DNA from: CAZIRO01 sp964541595
GTDB lineage: Bacteria; Acidobacteriota; HRBIN11
Reading direction: 5' to 3'
NCBI GenBank assembly: GCA_964541595.1
Contig: CAZIRO010000009.1
Coordinates: forward strand, 1 to 33,166
DNA length: 33,166 bases
This document shows, in pieces, positions 30,057 through 33,166 of the stretch. The notes under the pieces are model-generated. The model saw only the letters and a program-made list of their open reading frames with translations, made no database searches and had not been told where the DNA came from. The translations under genes and the position numbers were made by a program. How positions within the stretch are numbered: position 1 is the first letter of the stretch; every line of letters starts with the position of its first letter.

Positions 30057-32291
30057 ATGCGAGAGCAGCGGCGATGTCGTATTCGGTGGGCAGTCGTGAT
30101 ATGGGGTATGCTGGGTCTGTTATGGAGCGGGTCCGGTATCGCACATGATCTCGATTTGTGGATACAGTTGATCGAAACTCCCGCACCCTCCGGGATGGAA
30201 CGTGATCTCCAGAACCTGATCCGCACAGCGCTGGGATCGATACCGGTCCAGAGCGATGCACTGGGGAATCTCTTCGTCACGTTCGGAACGGGTGGAGAAC
30301 ACTGGCTGGTATGTACCCATGTGGATGAACCCGCATGGGTGGTGGGGGAAACCCGGGATGACGGTTACCTGCGCATTACGCCGACAGCATATCACCATCT
30401 GCCCGCACGGTGGCAGTGGTGGATCGTGGGCCAGCCCGTCTGGATCGGACCTCCCTGGCGTCCCGGCGTGGTCGCTATCCCGTCCACCCATCTGCAACGG
30501 GGTGTTCCCGGACGGCGGTTGCACTATAACGACCTCGATATGAACCGGTTGTATGTCGACGTCGGCGCTGCGACACGACACGAACTCGCACAGGCGAATA
30601 TCGGGGTGTTGTCCCGCGTGGTTCTCGACCGTACACCGGTCCGGTTGGCTCACGGCTACCTCGCCGGATGGACGGTGGCCGACCGCGCACATGTCGAAAT
30701 TCTCATTCATCTGGCGCGTCGGCTGCATGCTCACCCACCTGCAACCGGCCGGGTTACCATCGCATGGATGGTCCAGGAACTGTACGGCGCAAAGGGGCGT
30801 CAGCGTCTTCTGACGGACGCATCCTACGACCGTGTGATCTGGCTGGAAGTTGTGGCGCCCGATCGGGCATGTTGTGACGATACGATGCGCGTGCCGATCC
30901 GGCCCGGCAGCGCAATCCCCGTGGCCGCGTGGACTCCGGCAGAACAGAATCGGACGGTGAACGCCATCTGGACGGCCGCGCAGGCTGCAGGTGTCGACAT
31001 TGTGAAGGTGCCGTCCTGGGATACTCCACCCATGGTTTATGCGCCGCGTCGCGACCTGTGGCGGGACGCGCACGTGGCGCTCCTCAGTCTGCCGGTGCGG
31101 TATCCGATGACACTCGTTGAAACCGTGGCCGTGGCGGACCGTGACCGATTGTTGCGTGTGCTTGCAGGGCTGTTTGGCGTGTCCGAAACGGACGTGCAGC
31201 CAATGGCACCGGTGCGGCGTGTCGCCATCGGTCCCGCCGCCACGTCCGACCGGATACCCGCCGAACAATGGCTGCGCGTCCTGGTCGAGACGTACGGCGT
31301 GTCCGGTCATGAAGATCCGGTCGCCGCACGTATTCGTCAGTGGTTGCCCGATTGGGCGCGTCCAGAAACGGATGCCATGGGCAACCTGTGGGTCACCGTG
31401 GGTCCGAAAGACGCGCCGCACTGGGTCTTTGTCGCTCATATGGACGAGATCGGATATGAAATCGACCACATCCTGGCGGATGGCACTGCCACCGTACGAA
31501 AACGCGGCGGGTTTTATGATGAGATTTTTGAAGCCCATCCCGTCGTGGTCGTCGGTACGGACGGTCGCCTGATCCCGGCGATCGTTCGGCCACGTCCGCA
31601 GTACTGGGACCCCGAACGGGCACGCGCCGATTTTCGGGATCGGGACATCCGGGTGGAGTTCGGTACGCACGATGCGGATGCAACTATCGCGCTCGGTGTG
31701 CAGCCGGGGCTTGCAATGACCTTTCGGAAACAGTACCGACCGCTGCTCGGGATGCGCGCCAGCGGACGGTCATTCGACGACCGTGTTGGATCGACGGCCC
31801 TCGTGGCGGCCATTCGTCGCATTCGTCCGGAACGGTGTCGGAAACGGATCACGTTCCTGTGGAGTGTCCAGGAGGAGATCGGTCTGTATGGTGCACGGGC
31901 GTTTGCCGAGACCCATCCAGATGTTGCGGTGGTGGTTCCTGTGGATACCTTTGTGTCCGCTGATTCCCCACTGGAACCCTATCCGTACGGTCGGGCGATG
32001 CTGGGACGCGGTGCCGTACTGCGAGCGATCGATTCGTCCAATATGGCTCCCTGGCCAGTGGTACAGTTCGTGCGTAACGCGGCACGTACCGCGGACCGGC
32101 CGTTACAATGGGGTATCACACGCGGCGGTAATGACGGTGCAGCGTTCGTACCTTATGGTGCCCTTGACTTTCCGATCGGATGGCCCCTGCGGTACTCCCA
32201 TACGAATGTCGAAGTGATTGATCTGCGCGATCTGGAAAGCCTGATCGAGTGGGTCGTCTGGCTGGCCACACATGAAGTCCCGATTGAGTGA
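30057..32291 (+). CDS. exported double M42-type aminopeptidase, first domain degenerate
   Basis: A 744-residue protein with an N-terminal hydrophobic signal (AVVIWGMLGLLWSGSGIA) and two tandem M42 peptidase-like halves (about 33-375 and about 410-744). The second half has the metal and catalytic residues: His461 in AHMDE, Asp in SFDDRVG (about 574), Glu-Glu in VQEEIG (about 606), Asp in VDTF and His in YSHT (about 714). In the first half His88 and Asp90 remain (THVDE), but DDR is ADR, QEE is QEL, and the last His is lost (YPMT). So one active and one pseudo-catalytic domain are expected, probably periplasmic, cutting peptides from the N-terminus. Single-domain members have about 350 residues. 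Confidence 0.82.
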   Translation: MREQRRCRIRWAVVIWGMLGLLWSGSGIAHDLDLWIQLIETPAPSGMERDLQNLIRTALGSIPVQSDALGNLFVTFGTGGEHWLVCTHVDEPAWVVGETRDDGYLRITPTAYHHLPARWQWWIVGQPVWIGPPWRPGVVAIPSTHLQRGVPGRRLHYNDLDMNRLYVDVGAATRHELAQANIGVLSRVVLDRTPVRLAHGYLAGWTVADRAHVEILIHLARRLHAHPPATGRVTIAWMVQELYGAKGRQRLLTDASYDRVIWLEVVAPDRACCDDTMRVPIRPGSAIPVAAWTPAEQNRTVNAIWTAAQAAGVDIVKVPSWDTPPMVYAPRRDLWRDAHVALLSLPVRYPMTLVETVAVADRDRLLRVLAGLFGVSETDVQPMAPVRRVAIGPAATSDRIPAEQWLRVLVETYGVSGHEDPVAARIRQWLPDWARPETDAMGNLWVTVGPKDAPHWVFVAHMDEIGYEIDHILADGTATVRKRGGFYDEIFEAHPVVVVGTDGRLIPAIVRPRPQYWDPERARADFRDRDIRVEFGTHDADATIALGVQPGLAMTFRKQYRPLLGMRASGRSFDDRVGSTALVAAIRRIRPERCRKRITFLWSVQEEIGLYGARAFAETHPDVAVVVPVDTFVSADSPLEPYPYGRAMLGRGAVLRAIDSSNMAPWPVVQFVRNAARTADRPLQWGITRGGNDGAAFVPYGALDFPIGWPLRYSHTNVEVIDLRDLESLIEWVVWLATHEVPIE

Positions 32292-32346
32292 TTTCGAATT
32301 GCGGATATCGAATTTCGAAATCCGCAATCTGAAATTCGCAATCTCT
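32284..32346. repeat. TTTCGAA-type degenerate heptamer repeat with dyad symmetry
   Basis: GATTTCGAATTGCGGATATC is followed by GAATTTCGAAATCCGCAATC and TGAAATTCGCAATC. Units of 7 nt such as TTTCGAA, TTGCGGA and TATCGAA run in one direction, then their complements return, giving hairpin potential. It fills the gap between convergent genes and could act as a bidirectional terminator (inference). It is unrelated to the GGTNTC elements. Confidence 0.6.
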
Positions 32347-33042
32347 TCAGGGTTTCTTCCCGGCCCAGGGGCTCACGATGTTGGGCGCGCGCATATGCCA
32401 CTGCGGGGTGTCCGGAAGACCCTGTGCGGGTGCGGGACGGACAACCGGACAACGTAGTCCCTGTAACAGACAGGTGAGTTGCCAGTAGATCGGATTCGGG
32501 AACAGATAGAGGGGAGCGTACCGTCGTTCCGGGGGTCGCCGTTTCCGATGGATATAAATCAAGCGGGGCCGTTCCGGTTTCGCAGGACGCGTTTCCGCAC
32601 GCACGATCTCGATGACCCGCCGTTCCGGTGCGGGGGCTGCGGCGGGTACGGGTGCCAGTGGTTTTCCCTGCGCGTCCATATTGGTGATCCACCACCGGCG
32701 TCGCCCGTTGATCTCTTCGATCACCACCCGCATGTGTCCGCGCAGCCAGATACTGTTACCTTCGACTTTTTCGATGCGGGTACCTTCACCGATAGAACGT
32801 TCGGCCATTTGCAGAATGACCGGGGTGGGCACGGGCGATCGGAGCAGTCGCAGCAGTTCGGCGATACCGATGCGCGGCCAGCCATGGGTGTTCAGCCACT
32901 GCACACAGGCTTCCTCGGAGGGATTGTGCCGGGCGAATGCGATCAGCTGCTCGACAGATGGACCGGCGTTTCCGGGAAGTGCGGTCCAGCACAGGATCGC
33001 GATAGCGAAAATCCCGATGACGATGTCCCAACGATCGCGCAT
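32347..33042 (-). CDS. exported protein of unknown function
   Basis: A 231-residue protein from ATG 33042 (ATG 33048 is an alternative; AGGT lies 7 nt before 33042). The signal-like helix IVIGIFAIAILCWTALPGNAG is followed by a helical region (SVEQLIAFARHNPSEEACVQ, GIAELLRLLRSPVP). Next come a small beta-rich segment (IEKVEGNSIWLRGHMRVVIE), a Pro/Ala-rich linker (VPAAAPAPE), and a basic C-terminal part ending in VSPWAGKKP. I do not recognise the family. It is convergent with the M42 gene and separated from it by the TTTCGAA repeat. Confidence 0.6.
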   Translation of the reverse strand: MRDRWDIVIGIFAIAILCWTALPGNAGPSVEQLIAFARHNPSEEACVQWLNTHGWPRIGIAELLRLLRSPVPTPVILQMAERSIGEGTRIEKVEGNSIWLRGHMRVVIEEINGRRRWWITNMDAQGKPLAPVPAAAPAPERRVIEIVRAETRPAKPERPRLIYIHRKRRPPERRYAPLYLFPNPIYWQLTCLLQGLRCPVVRPAPAQGLPDTPQWHMRAPNIVSPWAGKKP

Positions 33043-33068
33043 GGTCATACCTGCAGGAGGTTCACTCT

Positions 33069-33097
33069 AAGTTAGGTCGTTTGAGCAAGAGCGACAA
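33069..33097 (-). promoter_or_regulatory. weak promoter candidate of the last gene
   Basis: On the minus strand TTGTCG (33092-33097) and TAACTT (33069-33074) are 17 bp apart, 27 bp from the start codon. The -35 edge is 12 bp from the beginning of repeat copy 9. Confidence 0.35.
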
Positions 33098-33109
33098 GAG
33101 AAAAGCCCA

Positions 33110-33166
33110 CCGGGATCGGGACAGGCCATGGGACATGCGCACCACCGGATCCACCGGTGTGCCGGT
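33110..33166 (+). mobile_element. MITE-like repeat element, copy 9 (type A), cut by the window end
   Basis: It begins CCGGGATCGGGACAGG and continues with the type-A block CCACCGGATCCACCGGTGTG up to the last base. It is almost identical to the start of copy 5 and to the reverse of the end of copy 2. Confidence 0.7.

Noticed and set aside
30120..31670. 516-residue minus-strand ORF opposite the M42 gene
   Set aside because: It is antisense to a conserved peptidase and has no family resemblance.
1..33166. tRNA or rRNA genes
   Set aside because: No cloverleaf with the conserved T-loop GTTCGAATC-type sequence and no rRNA motif was found by eye. A tRNAscan or Infernal search would settle this.

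Overview
The window is a GC-rich, densely coded piece of a diderm (Gram-negative type) bacterial chromosome. Pointers to a diderm are a FadL/PorV-like outer-membrane beta-barrel ending in Phe, two lipobox lipoproteins and several exported proteins. A TtuB-like sulfur carrier and the Arg/Pro/Trp-rich proteins would fit a thermophile, but this is only inference. I cannot name the phylum from sequence alone. No rRNA, tRNA, CRISPR array or transposase gene was seen.

Layout. 1-4148: a Phd/VapC-type toxin-antitoxin pair overlapping a large PLD-SNF2 helicase (defence-like). 4625-7080: a lipoprotein with a degenerate sulfatase-like fold, overlapping lipA. 7087-9315 (minus): menG/ubiE, moaA and a small coiled-coil-like ORF. 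9781-13624 (minus): thiS-like, leucyl aminopeptidase, SpoIIE-type phosphatase. 13973-15409: a B-box/TM/Ig-like/NodB deacetylase fusion. 15444-16841 (minus): a sigma-54 response regulator. 17111-18562: mogA/moaB and a CDF metal exporter. 18696-20251 (minus): a radical SAM/SPASM enzyme overlapping a 60-residue Cys-containing peptide, the best candidate for an undescribed system (a RiPP). 20716-22235 (minus): a surface lipoprotein followed by a frameshifted remnant. 22679-24733: enoyl-CoA hydratase, DUF721/DciA-like, membrane protein. 24832-26368 (minus): histidine kinase and a ubiquitin-like sulfur carrier. 26780-33042: exported protein, MobA/MocA-like nucleotidyltransferase, DUF423, outer-membrane barrel, double M42 peptidase and an exported protein.

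The most striking non-coding feature is a family of about nine MITE-like elements (about 160-270 bp) occupying most larger intergenic gaps. They have terminal inverted repeats beginning CTGAGATCGGGACAGG, 9-11 bp direct repeats flank four copies, and the core is a degenerate heptamer tract (NGGTNTC). Six or seven copies end 10-12 bp upstream of a recognisable -35 box (typically TTGC..). Some copies supply stop codons or C-terminal tails to neighbouring genes and one lies inside a 5' leader. Three other dyad or purine-rich repeats occur at 8986-9061, 24774-24858 and 32284-32346.

Functionally the window is a housekeeping/accessory mixture: cofactor synthesis (LipA, MoaA, MogA, MobA-like, ThiS, MenG), signalling (sigma-54 regulator, PhoR-like kinase, RsbU-like phosphatase), envelope proteins, and two accessory systems (TA plus helicase; RiPP locus).
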